From Sulfopaludibacter sp035606355 (GTDB lineage Bacteria; Acidobacteriota; Terriglobia; Bryobacterales; Bryobacteraceae), in the NCBI GenBank assembly GCA_035606355.1, contig DATNFO010000055.1:22722-86721 (forward strand): DNA of 64,000 nt, in the 5' to 3' direction. This document shows, piece after piece, positions 42,978 to 52,502 of the stretch (position 1 is the stretch's first letter; every line of letters begins with the position of its first letter). The notes beneath the pieces were generated by a model. It was given only the letters and a program-made list of their open reading frames with translations. It made no database searches and had not been told where the DNA came from. Position numbers and translations under genes: made by a program.

Positions 42978-45900
42978 ATGCGCAAATCGTTGAGCCACCA
43001 CGTGCTGTGCGCCGCTGCAATCATCGCGGCCATCTCAGGCACAAGCCCCAAGCTCTGGGCCCAATTCACGAGTTCGATCGAGGGGACGGTGATCGATCCG
43101 ACGGGCGCCGCAATCCCGAAGGCGAAGGTGCTGGTCACCAACTCCGCGACCGGGGTTCGAACCACGATCGAAACGAATAATCTCGGCTATTTCCTGTTCC
43201 CGAGTTTGCCTGCCGGCAGCTTCAACGTGAACGTGACGGCGCCCGGCTTCAAGGCGACGGAGATTGCCAACGTCGGCATTGAGCTCGATCAAAGAAGAAC
43301 TCTGAGCATCAAGCTGGACGTGGGCACGGAATCGACCAGCGTCACTGTCCAGGCCGAAGCCGCCACGGTCGATCTCTCGGGCGTCCGGCTGGCCGGCACT
43401 CTGGACACTAAACAATTGACCCAGTTGCCGACGAGCAACCAGGCGTACATGACGCTCGTGACTTTGATGGCCGGCATGACGGGGGGCGGCGCCAGCGACA
43501 CGTTCAACGCTGAACAGCAGGTCGGCATGAGCGCAAACGGCCAGCGCGGCGAGCAGAACGGATTCGCGGTCGATTCGGGCACCGTAACGTCCATGGTCCG
43601 CCACGGCCGCACCAACATGCAGCCGAACATCGAGTCCATCGACGAGATGCAAGTGACGGTGAACAATTTCTCGGCGGAAACGGCGAGCGACGCCGGGGTC
43701 AACGTTAACGTGTTGACCAAGGGCGGCACGAACCAATACCACGGATCGGCCGCCTGGTACAACCAGATCGACCAGTTCCAATCGCGCACCATCTTCCAGG
43801 TCACGCCGAGCCCGGCCACGGGCAGGATCCTATCGCCATCCCGGCGCAACGAGCCTATGGGCAGCTTCGGCGGACCCGTCAAAAAGAACAAGATCTTCCT
43901 GTTCGCAAGCTTCGATGTCCTTCATCGGCTGACCGCGAACAACAACCTTTCGACTGTGGAGACTCCGGAGTTCTCCAGCTTTGTCCAGCAGAACTATCCG
44001 AATAACAAGTCCGCCTACCTGTTGAAAAATTACCCGGAAGTGATGACTCCGTATCGCGATTTCCGCACCGTCGGCACGATGCCGGACGACCAGGGGATCA
44101 ACCGCACCGGTCTGATTCAGTTGGCGGGCACGACTAACAGTTTCGCCAATTGCAGCACGCCGCCGACTCCGTCGAGTCTCGTGAATACCGTGCTCGGACC
44201 TTTGCCTTGCAATATGCGGGTAGAAGGAAACGGTCTGAGCCCGATCTCGACGACAACGGACGCGTATCAGTGGAGCACCCGGGGTGACTATCAGATCTCC
44301 GATAAGGACCGCTTCTACGCCACGGTTTACCGGACCGTGGAGAAAGCATTTTCGGGCAGCACGACTCGCCCGGCGTTCTCGTACATCTATCCCACGTTCA
44401 ACTGGTTCGGAAATGTCAATGAAACCCACACATTTACCCCCGCGGTGTTGAACGAGTTCCGCATCACCGTAACGCGGGTGCATGGCGAGCTGCAATGCCG
44501 GGAGTGCGACATTCCGTCCGGCATCAACACGGGCGCGAGCGGGTTCGCCGGATTCGGCTTGGGCAACCCCGTTCCATTTATCCAGAACAACTACGAATAC
44601 AAGGACAATATCTCCATCAACCACGGCGCGCACAGTATTCGCGCCGGTGTCCAGTTCTCGTTCCTGCAGAGCAACTGGAAACCGACGGCCAGCTATACCC
44701 GGCCGAATTTCACTTTCGCGACAATCGCCGATTTCGTCCAGGACAACGTACAGACCGAGGGCAATATTGGCTTGAATCCGAAGGACGGCTCCCCCTACAC
44801 GCCTGACGTGGCGGAGCGCCAGCATACCCAGGGCTGGTTCTTGCAGGACACCTGGAAGGTCAAACCGAACCTTACGGTGACCTATGGCGTGCGATGGGAA
44901 TACTACGGAATGGTCAACCAGGCCACGGAAGGCAACAATGTGCAATGGCGCGGTGGAGACAACCTGTGGACCCGTCTCGCCAACGGCGCAAACTTCACCA
45001 AGTACCACATTCTGGACCACGGAGATAAGAACAACTATGCGCCGCGCCTGGCCATTGCGTGGGATCCGACGGGAAAGGGAAAGACTTCCATCCGCACGGG
45101 CTTCGGCATCTTCTATGATTTCCTGCCGTCGCAGCTTTATGGCGGCGCCCATTTCACGCCTCCACTCTTTGTGATCATCAGCGCGACGCCGACCAACGGG
45201 ATCACGCCGTTGTACGCGTTCGGTAATCCGGCCTCCAAGAACAACTACAACGGCTCGGGCGTTCCATACCAGTTTCCTTATCCTGCGTCGATTGTGAACG
45301 CCCTCGGACTCGACAGCAAGAATGGTTCGGTCTTTTCCCCGGCGAACATCGTCTGGATCGACCCTTCGCTGCGGAACTCTTATACGCCGAGCTGGAACTT
45401 CGGCATCCAACACGTGGTTACGCCGAGCATGTCGATCGAGTTGAATTACGTTGGCAACGCGGGCCGGAAGTTATACGCGAAATACAATATGAACCGGTAT
45501 CCGGGAGACTTGGTGCAGCCCGACAACTACGGCAAGATCTCGTACATCAATTCCAGCTTCGGACAGATCAACTATGGCCAGGGAAACCTGAACTCGAGCT
45601 ACGAGGGTTTCAACGCCACGTTGAGGAAACGCCTGAGCCATCGCACCGAGTTCCAGGTGGCATACACCATGGGCCACGCCATCAGCGTCGCCGACAGCTT
45701 CGACTTCAATCCGATCGACGCCTGGAACACAAAGCTGGACCGCGGCTCTACAGGCACTCCACAACGACTGGCGTCGAGCTTCATTTACGAGGTCGGAAGC
45801 CTTTCAATGCTGCCTAAGTACGTGAAAGCTGTGACCGACGGATGGCAGCTCAGCGGTGTATTCGTGGCGAACTCCGCCGGCTACTTCAACGTCAGTTGCG

Positions 45901-46349
45901 GCGGCACATTGCCGACCTTCAACGCCACCACCAAAGTCCTGAACAACAACTGCGACTATAACCTCGATAACAATGCCAACGAGCGGGCGCTAGTCCCGTC
46001 GTTCGGCAACCACATCGACCTCTCCCGTCAGAACTTGCTAGTCAACGGCGTGTTCAAGGCCTCGGACTTCCCCACGCCAACGCCGGGATCGCTCACCGGC
46101 GAAATGTCGAAGGACTTTTTCCGGGGCTTCGGCAACTGGAATCTGGATCTGGCGGTCGCCCGCAATTTCCGGGTGCCGTTTGTGTTCCATGAGAAAGCCA
46201 TTTTCCAACTCCGGGGCGAAGCGTTCAATGCGCCGAACCGCGTGAATTTGGGCGGTATCAGCACCTCGCTCACCAGCGCCAGTTTCGGCAAAGTGACCAG
46301 CGCCAGCAACGCACGCCTATTCGCCGTGTCGGGCAGGCTGTCGTTCTAA
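42978..46349 (+). CDS. TonB-dependent outer-membrane receptor, Oar-like
   Basis: 1123 residues, full length for Acidobacteria Oar-like receptors. A signal peptide (about 1-31, ending LWA-Q) is followed by a carboxypeptidase-regulatory-like domain (SIEGTVIDPTGAAIPKAKVL, LGYFLFPSLPAGSFNVNVTA; about 36-120), a plug-like region (NIESIDEMQVTVNNFSAETA, GVNVNVLTKGGTNQYHGSAA; about 190-265) and a long beta-barrel ending LFAVSGRLSF with a terminal Phe. It has its own promoter and faces a convergent set of five arabinan/xylan-type glycosidases. Import of the released oligosaccharides is the natural reading, inferred from position because no SusD-like partner is present. Confidence 0.93.
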   Translation: MRKSLSHHVLCAAAIIAAISGTSPKLWAQFTSSIEGTVIDPTGAAIPKAKVLVTNSATGVRTTIETNNLGYFLFPSLPAGSFNVNVTAPGFKATEIANVGIELDQRRTLSIKLDVGTESTSVTVQAEAATVDLSGVRLAGTLDTKQLTQLPTSNQAYMTLVTLMAGMTGGGASDTFNAEQQVGMSANGQRGEQNGFAVDSGTVTSMVRHGRTNMQPNIESIDEMQVTVNNFSAETASDAGVNVNVLTKGGTNQYHGSAAWYNQIDQFQSRTIFQVTPSPATGRILSPSRRNEPMGSFGGPVKKNKIFLFASFDVLHRLTANNNLSTVETPEFSSFVQQNYPNNKSAYLLKNYPEVMTPYRDFRTVGTMPDDQGINRTGLIQLAGTTNSFANCSTPPTPSSLVNTVLGPLPCNMRVEGNGLSPISTTTDAYQWSTRGDYQISDKDRFYATVYRTVEKAFSGSTTRPAFSYIYPTFNWFGNVNETHTFTPAVLNEFRITVTRVHGELQCRECDIPSGINTGASGFAGFGLGNPVPFIQNNYEYKDNISINHGAHSIRAGVQFSFLQSNWKPTASYTRPNFTFATIADFVQDNVQTEGNIGLNPKDGSPYTPDVAERQHTQGWFLQDTWKVKPNLTVTYGVRWEYYGMVNQATEGNNVQWRGGDNLWTRLANGANFTKYHILDHGDKNNYAPRLAIAWDPTGKGKTSIRTGFGIFYDFLPSQLYGGAHFTPPLFVIISATPTNGITPLYAFGNPASKNNYNGSGVPYQFPYPASIVNALGLDSKNGSVFSPANIVWIDPSLRNSYTPSWNFGIQHVVTPSMSIELNYVGNAGRKLYAKYNMNRYPGDLVQPDNYGKISYINSSFGQINYGQGNLNSSYEGFNATLRKRLSHRTEFQVAYTMGHAISVADSFDFNPIDAWNTKLDRGSTGTPQRLASSFIYEVGSLSMLPKYVKAVTDGWQLSGVFVANSAGYFNVSCGGTLPTFNATTKVLNNNCDYNLDNNANERALVPSFGNHIDLSRQNLLVNGVFKASDFPTPTPGSLTGEMSKDFFRGFGNWNLDLAVARNFRVPFVFHEKAIFQLRGEAFNAPNRVNLGGISTSLTSASFGKVTSASNARLFAVSGRLSF

Positions 46350-46359
46350 TAAGAACGAC
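46340..46359. terminator. Hairpin at the receptor stop, possible bidirectional terminator
   Basis: GTCGTTCT (46340-46347) and AGAACGAC (46352-46359) form a perfect 8-bp stem with loop AATA; the receptor TAA (46347-46349) lies within it. It sits between two convergent genes. There is no T tract. Confidence 0.45.
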
Positions 46360-46398
46360 GACACGGCCGACCGGGAGCGGACTTGCGATTCAGGGTCC

Positions 46399-47958
46399 TT
46401 ACGCAAGCTTCGCCTTTAGCAAAGTATACGAATGGGGCGCCAGCGCGCAATGGAGGCTGCGGCCGTCTGCTTTGGCGGACCGCGCCGCCGGCCGGACAAC
46501 AGACGCGCCGAAATCGTTCTGCGCCTTGATGTCCGGCCCGTTCACTTCCACGATCTCCACGGGCCCGGCAAACTCCTTGTCCTCGAGTTCAAAAGTGGCG
46601 TCGATCGGCTGGTCCCTGTGCCGGTTCACGACGTTGATGACAAGCGTTCCATTGTCCAATGCCGCCGAGGCGTCGATGTATGGCACTTCCGTGAACCGCG
46701 GGTTCTTGTACTTCGGGCTCTCGACAAACAGTTCCAGCGCCTTGCCCCGGCTGTTCTTCGCGAACAATTGCAGCGGGAAGTAGATCGTCTGCAGGAACAT
46801 GCCTTTGTCATTTGTAAACATCGGAGCGATCACGTTTACTAACTGCGCCATGTTAGCGATTTTCACGATGTGCGCGTGATTCACGAACGCATTCAGGAAC
46901 GTCGCGACCACCAGCGCATCTTCAAGGTTGTAGCGCTCTTCGAGTATGCGGCGGCCCCGCTGGGCGTCGCCTCGCGCCCGATACCAGACGTTCCACTCGT
47001 CCCAGGCAATATACAATTTGCGGCCCGAACGGTCGTTGTCCATGGCGGCGCGGATGAGGCCCTCGGTCGTCTGGATCTTGTCGTTCAATTCGCACGAGCT
47101 GGCGAGAAAGTTGTAATAGTCGTTTTCCGGATTTCCAACGTAGAGGTGAATCGAAAGGTAATCGATGTGCGACTTCAAGTAATTGAGAACCGTGCGATTC
47201 CAGTCGATCCAGTCGCTGCCGGTTCGAAAGTTGGACGAGCCGGCGGCGATCAGCCGGATATCGGGATCGGTCCACTTCATCAGCTTCGCGGCTTCCAGCG
47301 CGAATTTCCCGTAATCCTCCGCCGTGCGGTGGCCCATCTGCCACGGGCCGTCCATCTCGTTGCCTAAGCCCCAGTATTTGACCTTCCACGGCTGCTGCCG
47401 GCCATTCTTTTTGCGCAGTCGCGTCATCTCCGTATCTTCTGAAGAGTTGACGTATTCCACCCATTGCTGCGCTTCGGTCCAGCTTCCGGTGCCCAGATTC
47501 GCGCAGATGTACGGCTCAGCGCCCAGGAGCCCGATGTAATCGAGAAACTCATGTGTGCCAAAGCGGTTCCCCTCCACCGTGCCCCACGCCATTTCCAGCC
47601 TTGGCGGCCGGTTGTCGCGCGGACCGATTCCGTCCATCCAGTGGTAGTTCGAAGAGAAATTCCCGCCCGGCCAGCGCAGGATGCCGACGTTCAAATCCTT
47701 GGCGCCCTGCAGGACGTCTTTGCGGAAACCATGGGAATCGGAAAGCGGCGACTTTTCGTCGAAGACGCCGCCGTCAATGCAGCGTCCCAGGTGCTCGATG
47801 AAGTTGCCGTAGATCTTGGGATCGATATCTCCGATAACCCGCTCGGTATCGATCTTGACGCGCGCGCCCAGCGAGCCTTGCGTCGATTGCGGAGCGCCGA
47901 GCGCGAGGGGCGCTCCCGCCAGCGTTGCTGCAAATGTTCGTCTCGTAATTCCGGCCAT
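46399..47958 (-). CDS. Alpha-L-arabinofuranosidase, GH51
   Basis: 519 residues with a twin-arginine-like signal (MAGITRRTFAATLAGAPLAL). The catalytic barrel is complete: IYGNFIEHLGRCIDGG, LRWPGGNFSSNYHW, acid/base Glu 201 in YWGLGNEMDGPWQMGH and nucleophile Glu 321 in YIAWDEWNVWY, followed by the C-terminal beta-sandwich (ALDNGTLVINVVNRHRDQPI). GH51 enzymes remove terminal arabinofuranose from arabinan and arabinoxylan. It is the last gene of the five-gene glycosidase cluster, 41 bases after the GH5-like gene; a hairpin separates it from the convergent receptor. The other GH51 in the cluster belongs to a different, larger subtype, so the two likely act on different linkages. Confidence 0.94.
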   Translation of the reverse strand: MAGITRRTFAATLAGAPLALGAPQSTQGSLGARVKIDTERVIGDIDPKIYGNFIEHLGRCIDGGVFDEKSPLSDSHGFRKDVLQGAKDLNVGILRWPGGNFSSNYHWMDGIGPRDNRPPRLEMAWGTVEGNRFGTHEFLDYIGLLGAEPYICANLGTGSWTEAQQWVEYVNSSEDTEMTRLRKKNGRQQPWKVKYWGLGNEMDGPWQMGHRTAEDYGKFALEAAKLMKWTDPDIRLIAAGSSNFRTGSDWIDWNRTVLNYLKSHIDYLSIHLYVGNPENDYYNFLASSCELNDKIQTTEGLIRAAMDNDRSGRKLYIAWDEWNVWYRARGDAQRGRRILEERYNLEDALVVATFLNAFVNHAHIVKIANMAQLVNVIAPMFTNDKGMFLQTIYFPLQLFAKNSRGKALELFVESPKYKNPRFTEVPYIDASAALDNGTLVINVVNRHRDQPIDATFELEDKEFAGPVEIVEVNGPDIKAQNDFGASVVRPAARSAKADGRSLHCALAPHSYTLLKAKLA

Positions 47959-47999
47959 GCGGATATCTCCTGTAACTCACTTCACGGTTCAGCCGCGCA

Positions 48000-49226
48000 C
48001 TACAGCAGCAGACAATCTTTCTTCAGCGTCAGGGCTAACTGATAGGCGAACGCACGGATCGCATCGCGGTCCCGCTTCTCCGGAGGCTGTTCGCGCCAGT
48101 AGCGAATCCGGGCGCTCGGCGGCACGTACATCGGCACCATCTCGGCCCCTTCAAGCAGGTTCGCTGCATACTCCGCTGCGTCGAGCACCTTGTCCGTCGA
48201 GTTCGACGAGTAACTGAAGGTGCTCGGCTTATCCGCCAGCGCGTCTTCGATGGCCTTGATCGCCTTCGCGGCATGGCCTTCCCTGTTGGGCACGGGCTTG
48301 ACAATGGTATTCAGGTTGCGGTTCCTGTAGAAACCCATAATAGCTGCAATGGACGCGGGGTCGCGAATCGTTCCGTCGGGATAGAAGAGGCCGTGGATTT
48401 CTCCCCAGTATCCCTGGATGATGAGGTTGAACAGGTACCAGCCCGTTCTGTGCTTATTGGAGATCTCGAGGATGACGTCGTACGGATCGGCGCGGGCAAT
48501 GCAGCCGGTCTCCGTGTTCATCATCGGCTTGTTGAATTTCTTGGACTGTTCTTCGGCGAACGTGTAGGCCGCCTCCATTGTCGAGCGGAGCTGAGTATAC
48601 TCGTGGAACGTCAGCACATCCACCAGGTCGGACGTTCCGGGAAGCTGGTTGGATTTCTCGTATCCCACAGTCGTCGCATTCACCGGGTCAAGCCTCTTGA
48701 CATAAGTAATGTAGTAACGCAGAAAGTCCGTGATCTCCGCGCCCCGGCTCGTCTTCTCCTCGGCCGTCGCGGCCCCATAGTATGGATTGGTAAACGGCTC
48801 GTTCATGATGTCCCACATGAGCAAGCCCGGCTCGTCTTTGATCGCCTCCACGATGCCCTTCACATAGGCATCCCCCCTCGCGCGGAAATCCGGTTTGAGG
48901 GTTGCGGGGTTCAGGTTGTTTCCATTCCACAGAATCGGCATGGTGGAGAAGCCCAGGCGGTGGCTGGCGCGGATGTAGTTCCGGAGCCGGCCAATGTAAC
49001 CCGCCGGGTCTCTCTCGTAGCCGGTATAGCTCAGCCAGATGCGAGTGCTGTTGAGGTTGATGCGCTTTGCGTAGCCGAGGTCCCTTTCCAGTGTGGCCTG
49101 GTCCGCTTGCATACCGTAATTGACGCCGCGGATAAAACTGTAGTCTTTCAATGGCTTGTCTGCCCAGGCAAGCCCGACCGCGATCGTCAGAACGAAGCCA
49201 GTCGGCAGAATCGAACGTGCTTTCAT
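48000..49226 (-). CDS. Secreted GH5-like glycoside hydrolase (clan GH-A)
   Basis: 408 residues with a signal peptide (LPTGFVLTIAVGLAWA). It follows the clan GH-A barrel: FIRGVNYG at strand 1, LNSTRIWLSY, acid/base Glu 143 in LMWDIMNEPF and nucleophile Glu 239 in PMMNTETGC. The overall pattern matches cellulase-fold GH5-type enzymes, though the exact subfamily cannot be set by eye. Candidate substrates are beta-1,4-mannan, xylan or beta-glucan backbones. It sits between two GH51 arabinofuranosidases, so action on a backbone or side chain of an arabinose-bearing hemicellulose is likely. The gap to the upstream gene is 21 bases. Confidence 0.85.
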   Translation of the reverse strand: MKARSILPTGFVLTIAVGLAWADKPLKDYSFIRGVNYGMQADQATLERDLGYAKRINLNSTRIWLSYTGYERDPAGYIGRLRNYIRASHRLGFSTMPILWNGNNLNPATLKPDFRARGDAYVKGIVEAIKDEPGLLMWDIMNEPFTNPYYGAATAEEKTSRGAEITDFLRYYITYVKRLDPVNATTVGYEKSNQLPGTSDLVDVLTFHEYTQLRSTMEAAYTFAEEQSKKFNKPMMNTETGCIARADPYDVILEISNKHRTGWYLFNLIIQGYWGEIHGLFYPDGTIRDPASIAAIMGFYRNRNLNTIVKPVPNREGHAAKAIKAIEDALADKPSTFSYSSNSTDKVLDAAEYAANLLEGAEMVPMYVPPSARIRYWREQPPEKRDRDAIRAFAYQLALTLKKDCLLL

Positions 49227-49247
49227 GTTGCTCCTCTCCGAACGCCT

Positions 49248-51311
49248 CTACCGGACGGGTAACTCGTATAAGTTGACGCTCTGTTTGGGAATTATGAGTT
49301 TCGCAGGGATTTCCGTCAGCGCCGTTTCCTCGATATTCACCGCCGCTCCCATCCCCGCCGCCGCTTCGGGAGCCGCAAGCCGCAGCAGTTTCCCTGAAGG
49401 TTGCAGGCTCACTCCCTGGAAGCTCGCCTCTATTTCCTGATCCGCGTCCGACGGGTTGACGATCGCGACGGTCAACGTCTTGCGGTCCGCAGTGAACGCC
49501 GCGGCGACGTCCAGAGGATAGGTAGCGCTGCCCGATGAGACCTTCGGCTTATCGACATTCACCGTCCCTTTCACCTCGTGCTGCGGCCGGTTGCCTTCCA
49601 CCTCCACCGGAATCGTGCCGAAGTGGCCACGATACAGTTCGAACATGCGTCCCACCGGCAAAATGACAGTCTCCCTGCGACCGTTCACCAGCCCCGTGAG
49701 GTGAGTGTAGGCGGAGATGACAAACCATTCCGAGTTTCGAAACATCTCATGCAGCGCCTCGGCGCTGGTCAGGGCGCCGAACATCGGAGAGCGCGCCGCG
49801 CCGCCGCGATAGCCTGCCAACCACTCATCCAGCGCAATCGGGATCTTTTTCATGTCCACCTTGGGAACCAGCTTCTGATACTCCTCCCAGGCTTCCACGG
49901 TAGTCTTCACCCGGTTGGGCAGTCGCCGGGCATTGTCCACTGCGGATTCCTCCACGGGAACGAAATCCTGCTTTCCGGGATCGAATGCCTGCCCATTCTT
50001 CGGATAGAGGTGCTCGGATAGAGCATCGAAGTTCCGCAGTGAATTGCCAAGCATCGCGAAGTTCCAATCCGTCGGACTCCCGAACTCGACCACGGGCGTT
50101 CCATAGGCTCGGCCCGACCCTGTGGTGCTCATCTCCGCCGGGTCGGCGCCCACGGCCACAATCTTGATTGTGGGATCCACCCGACGCATCGCTTCCGCGA
50201 AGAGGTTGTGCTTGATCGTATACTGCTTGATCGCCATGTGGCCCATCTGCCAAGGTCCATACATCTCGTTCCCGATGTTCCACCACTTCACGTTGTACGG
50301 CGCCGCGTGCCCCGCGGCAGCGCGCAGTCTGCCCATGGGGGTGGTAGGCGCTCCGTTGCAGTACTCCACCCACTGAGCCGCCGAGAACGCATCGCCGAAG
50401 CCGGAGTTCACGTCCATGTAGGGCTCCGACCCCAGCAGAGCATTGAGCGCGAGGATTTCATCGGTCCCCACGTCGTTCGGGTCCATCTGATTCCACGCGT
50501 AATCGAAACGTGAGGGCCGCTGGTCAGGATCGCCGACGCCCACGCGCCAATCGTAATCGGAAAGGAAGTTCCCTCCATAGCGGATCATGGTTGGCCCGAT
50601 CTCTTTGAGCGCCCGGATCGAATCCGCTCGCCAGCCTTTGACATTATCGGCCGGCATCAAAGAGACAGCGCCGATATGCAACGCGCCCTTTCCCGTACCC
50701 GTGATTTCAATCGAAGCATCCGGTGAGTCAACCGCGGCGGCGAACGCCAGTGGGAATTTGCGGTAAGTGGGTCCGATTCCCGTAATTCGAATGTTCTGCC
50801 TGCCGGCTGGATCTGTCCCCCAAATGAGACTTACTTGAACCTCGACGCCCGGGTCGGACGAAAGCACTACTCTTCCGGTGTATCTCTGGCCCTTTTTGAT
50901 CGCCAGCCCGGACTGGCGGATACCCCGCGGAGAAGCTCCGTCCACCGCGATTGCCGCACTCTGCTTGCCCGAGTAAGCGTTGTTTTGGTCCATTGTCACG
51001 GCTGATTCGCCGCCGAGCGGGGTCCATACCCGCCGCGGAGCGCCCCTGCCACCTCGGCCCGGAGTTGGCCCTATTTCCTGGGCGGCGGTAATGGCGTAAT
51101 AGAATTTCCGGTCTTCGACCATTTCCGCCCACAGTCCGCCGCGATAAAAGTTGTTGTTGGCATTTTCGGTGAACTGGCCGTAAATGAACTTACTGATCGG
51201 CGCGCCGGTCTTAGTGGCGTCCACTGTCATGGTGAGTTGCTGAGCCGGGGCGGTGAGTGCAAAACCGAACCCGGCTGCCAGGGCAACCTGGATAACACCG
51301 AATTTGCGCAT
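49248..51311 (-). CDS. Alpha-L-arabinofuranosidase, GH51, large form with N-terminal sandwich domain
   Basis: 687 residues with signal peptide (VIQVALAAGFGFALTAPAQ). The barrel starts FIYGQFTENANNNFYRGGLW; a carbohydrate-binding-like sandwich of about 130 residues (about 80-220, YTGRVVLSSDPGVEVQVSLI) is inserted after the first strand, as in other long GH51 proteins. Catalytic residues: acid/base Glu 349 in WWNIGNEMYGPWQMGH, nucleophile Glu 496 in PIALDEWLAGY. It ends with the GH51 C-terminal sandwich. Exported; removes arabinofuranosyl side groups. Third gene of the cluster, 57 bases after the second GH43 gene. Confidence 0.94.
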   Translation of the reverse strand: MRKFGVIQVALAAGFGFALTAPAQQLTMTVDATKTGAPISKFIYGQFTENANNNFYRGGLWAEMVEDRKFYYAITAAQEIGPTPGRGGRGAPRRVWTPLGGESAVTMDQNNAYSGKQSAAIAVDGASPRGIRQSGLAIKKGQRYTGRVVLSSDPGVEVQVSLIWGTDPAGRQNIRITGIGPTYRKFPLAFAAAVDSPDASIEITGTGKGALHIGAVSLMPADNVKGWRADSIRALKEIGPTMIRYGGNFLSDYDWRVGVGDPDQRPSRFDYAWNQMDPNDVGTDEILALNALLGSEPYMDVNSGFGDAFSAAQWVEYCNGAPTTPMGRLRAAAGHAAPYNVKWWNIGNEMYGPWQMGHMAIKQYTIKHNLFAEAMRRVDPTIKIVAVGADPAEMSTTGSGRAYGTPVVEFGSPTDWNFAMLGNSLRNFDALSEHLYPKNGQAFDPGKQDFVPVEESAVDNARRLPNRVKTTVEAWEEYQKLVPKVDMKKIPIALDEWLAGYRGGAARSPMFGALTSAEALHEMFRNSEWFVISAYTHLTGLVNGRRETVILPVGRMFELYRGHFGTIPVEVEGNRPQHEVKGTVNVDKPKVSSGSATYPLDVAAAFTADRKTLTVAIVNPSDADQEIEASFQGVSLQPSGKLLRLAAPEAAAGMGAAVNIEETALTEIPAKLIIPKQSVNLYELPVR

Positions 51312-51368
51312 TCTTAACTCCGAAAAGAGGAAGAGCCTTCCCGCGCAGCCGAAAAGCTGCGTAGCGCC

Positions 51369-52493
51369 TTATTCGTCCAATGTTACGGAAGGCCACCCGT
51401 CCCTACTCCATTCGATTTTCTTGATGACCAGTTTCGACCGTCCATTGTCGGTTTTGTCATAGGCGTGGAAGACAAGGTAATCGACCCCGTCGAAGGTATA
51501 AGTCCCGTTGTGACCCAGCGCCGCCCAGTGTTTGCTCTCCGGAACACCCTTCACTACCAGCGTGCCGCCGCCCCAGTCCATCCTCTGGCCGGTCTCATCC
51601 AGGTAGGGGCCAGTGATTTTCTTTGAGCGCCCGACCATGATCTTATAAGTGCTGTTTACGCCGCGGCAGCAGCGGTCCCAGGATACAAACAGGTAGTAGT
51701 AACCGTTTTTGCTGAAAATGAACGGCGCTTCCACAGCGCCATTCTGGGTCTGCTGATCCAGCGCGAGAATTCGTTTTGAGTACAACTGATCGTATTTCAA
51801 AGCCGGGTTGGCGGCGTCGCCGGCCTCGGTCTCATCGAGTTTCCAGTAGCGTTCGCGGGCAGCGATAGTATGCCATTCCCGTTCGGGCCCATCCGCCACT
51901 TCAGTCAGATTGTCCTTTAGCCTGACGAGCTTGATGCCGTCCCAGAAGGAGCCGAAATTGAGCCACGCTTTACCGTCTTCGTCGACGATAAGATTCGGGT
52001 CGATGGCGTTCCACATGTCCCTCCCCGGAACGGAGTTGACTACCATGCCGTGATCTTCCCATTTATACTTGGGGTCTTTACTATTCAGAGTTGTATTAGT
52101 CGCTACGCCAATTGCCGACAGGTTCTTACCGAACGTGGAAACGGCGTAATACAGGTAGTACTTTACGTTATGGAAGGATATATCGGGCGCCCATTGGCTG
52201 TTGCCGCGAATGCCCAGCGCCTGCGGCCATTGCAGGTCATTCCTGCCGAAAGGCGCGGGTTCGCGATTCCAGGTCTTCAGGTCTTTGGATGACTGAACCG
52301 TGATCCCGGTGCCGAATGCGTAATACGTAGCTCCCTCTTTGATCATCACCGGGTCATGGATTTGCGGATCGGTCGTCTGAGCCGGCGGTTCCGGGCGCGG
52401 AGGGCGCACCTGCCCGTTCTGACCGGGCGGGGTCTGGGCCAACAGAACAGCGGCCGCCAAGAGCACACAGACTGGCGTCGGTACGGATTTCAT
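51369..52493 (-). CDS. GH43 glycosidase, endo-arabinanase-like
   Basis: 374 residues with signal peptide (MKSVPTPVCVLLAAAVLLAQ) and a Pro-rich linker. The five-bladed propeller triad is visible: base Asp 47 in QIHDPVM, pKa-modulating Asp 165 in WNAIDPNL, acid Glu 255 in AVEAPFIF. WAPDISFHNVKYYLYYAVST and FVSWDRCCRGVNSTYKIMVG are characteristic of the arabinan endo-1,5-alpha-L-arabinanase branch. It shares this architecture and much sequence with the gene at 52503, 9 bases upstream, pointing to tandem duplication followed by divergence. Secreted. Confidence 0.92.
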   Translation of the reverse strand: MKSVPTPVCVLLAAAVLLAQTPPGQNGQVRPPRPEPPAQTTDPQIHDPVMIKEGATYYAFGTGITVQSSKDLKTWNREPAPFGRNDLQWPQALGIRGNSQWAPDISFHNVKYYLYYAVSTFGKNLSAIGVATNTTLNSKDPKYKWEDHGMVVNSVPGRDMWNAIDPNLIVDEDGKAWLNFGSFWDGIKLVRLKDNLTEVADGPEREWHTIAARERYWKLDETEAGDAANPALKYDQLYSKRILALDQQTQNGAVEAPFIFSKNGYYYLFVSWDRCCRGVNSTYKIMVGRSKKITGPYLDETGQRMDWGGGTLVVKGVPESKHWAALGHNGTYTFDGVDYLVFHAYDKTDNGRSKLVIKKIEWSRDGWPSVTLDE

Positions 52494-52502
52494 AACGGCC
52501 TC

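Noticed and set aside
43830..45413. 527-codon open frame on the minus strand
   Set aside because: Antisense shadow of the TonB receptor, which has signal peptide, domains and terminal Phe; the antisense product has no recognisable feature.
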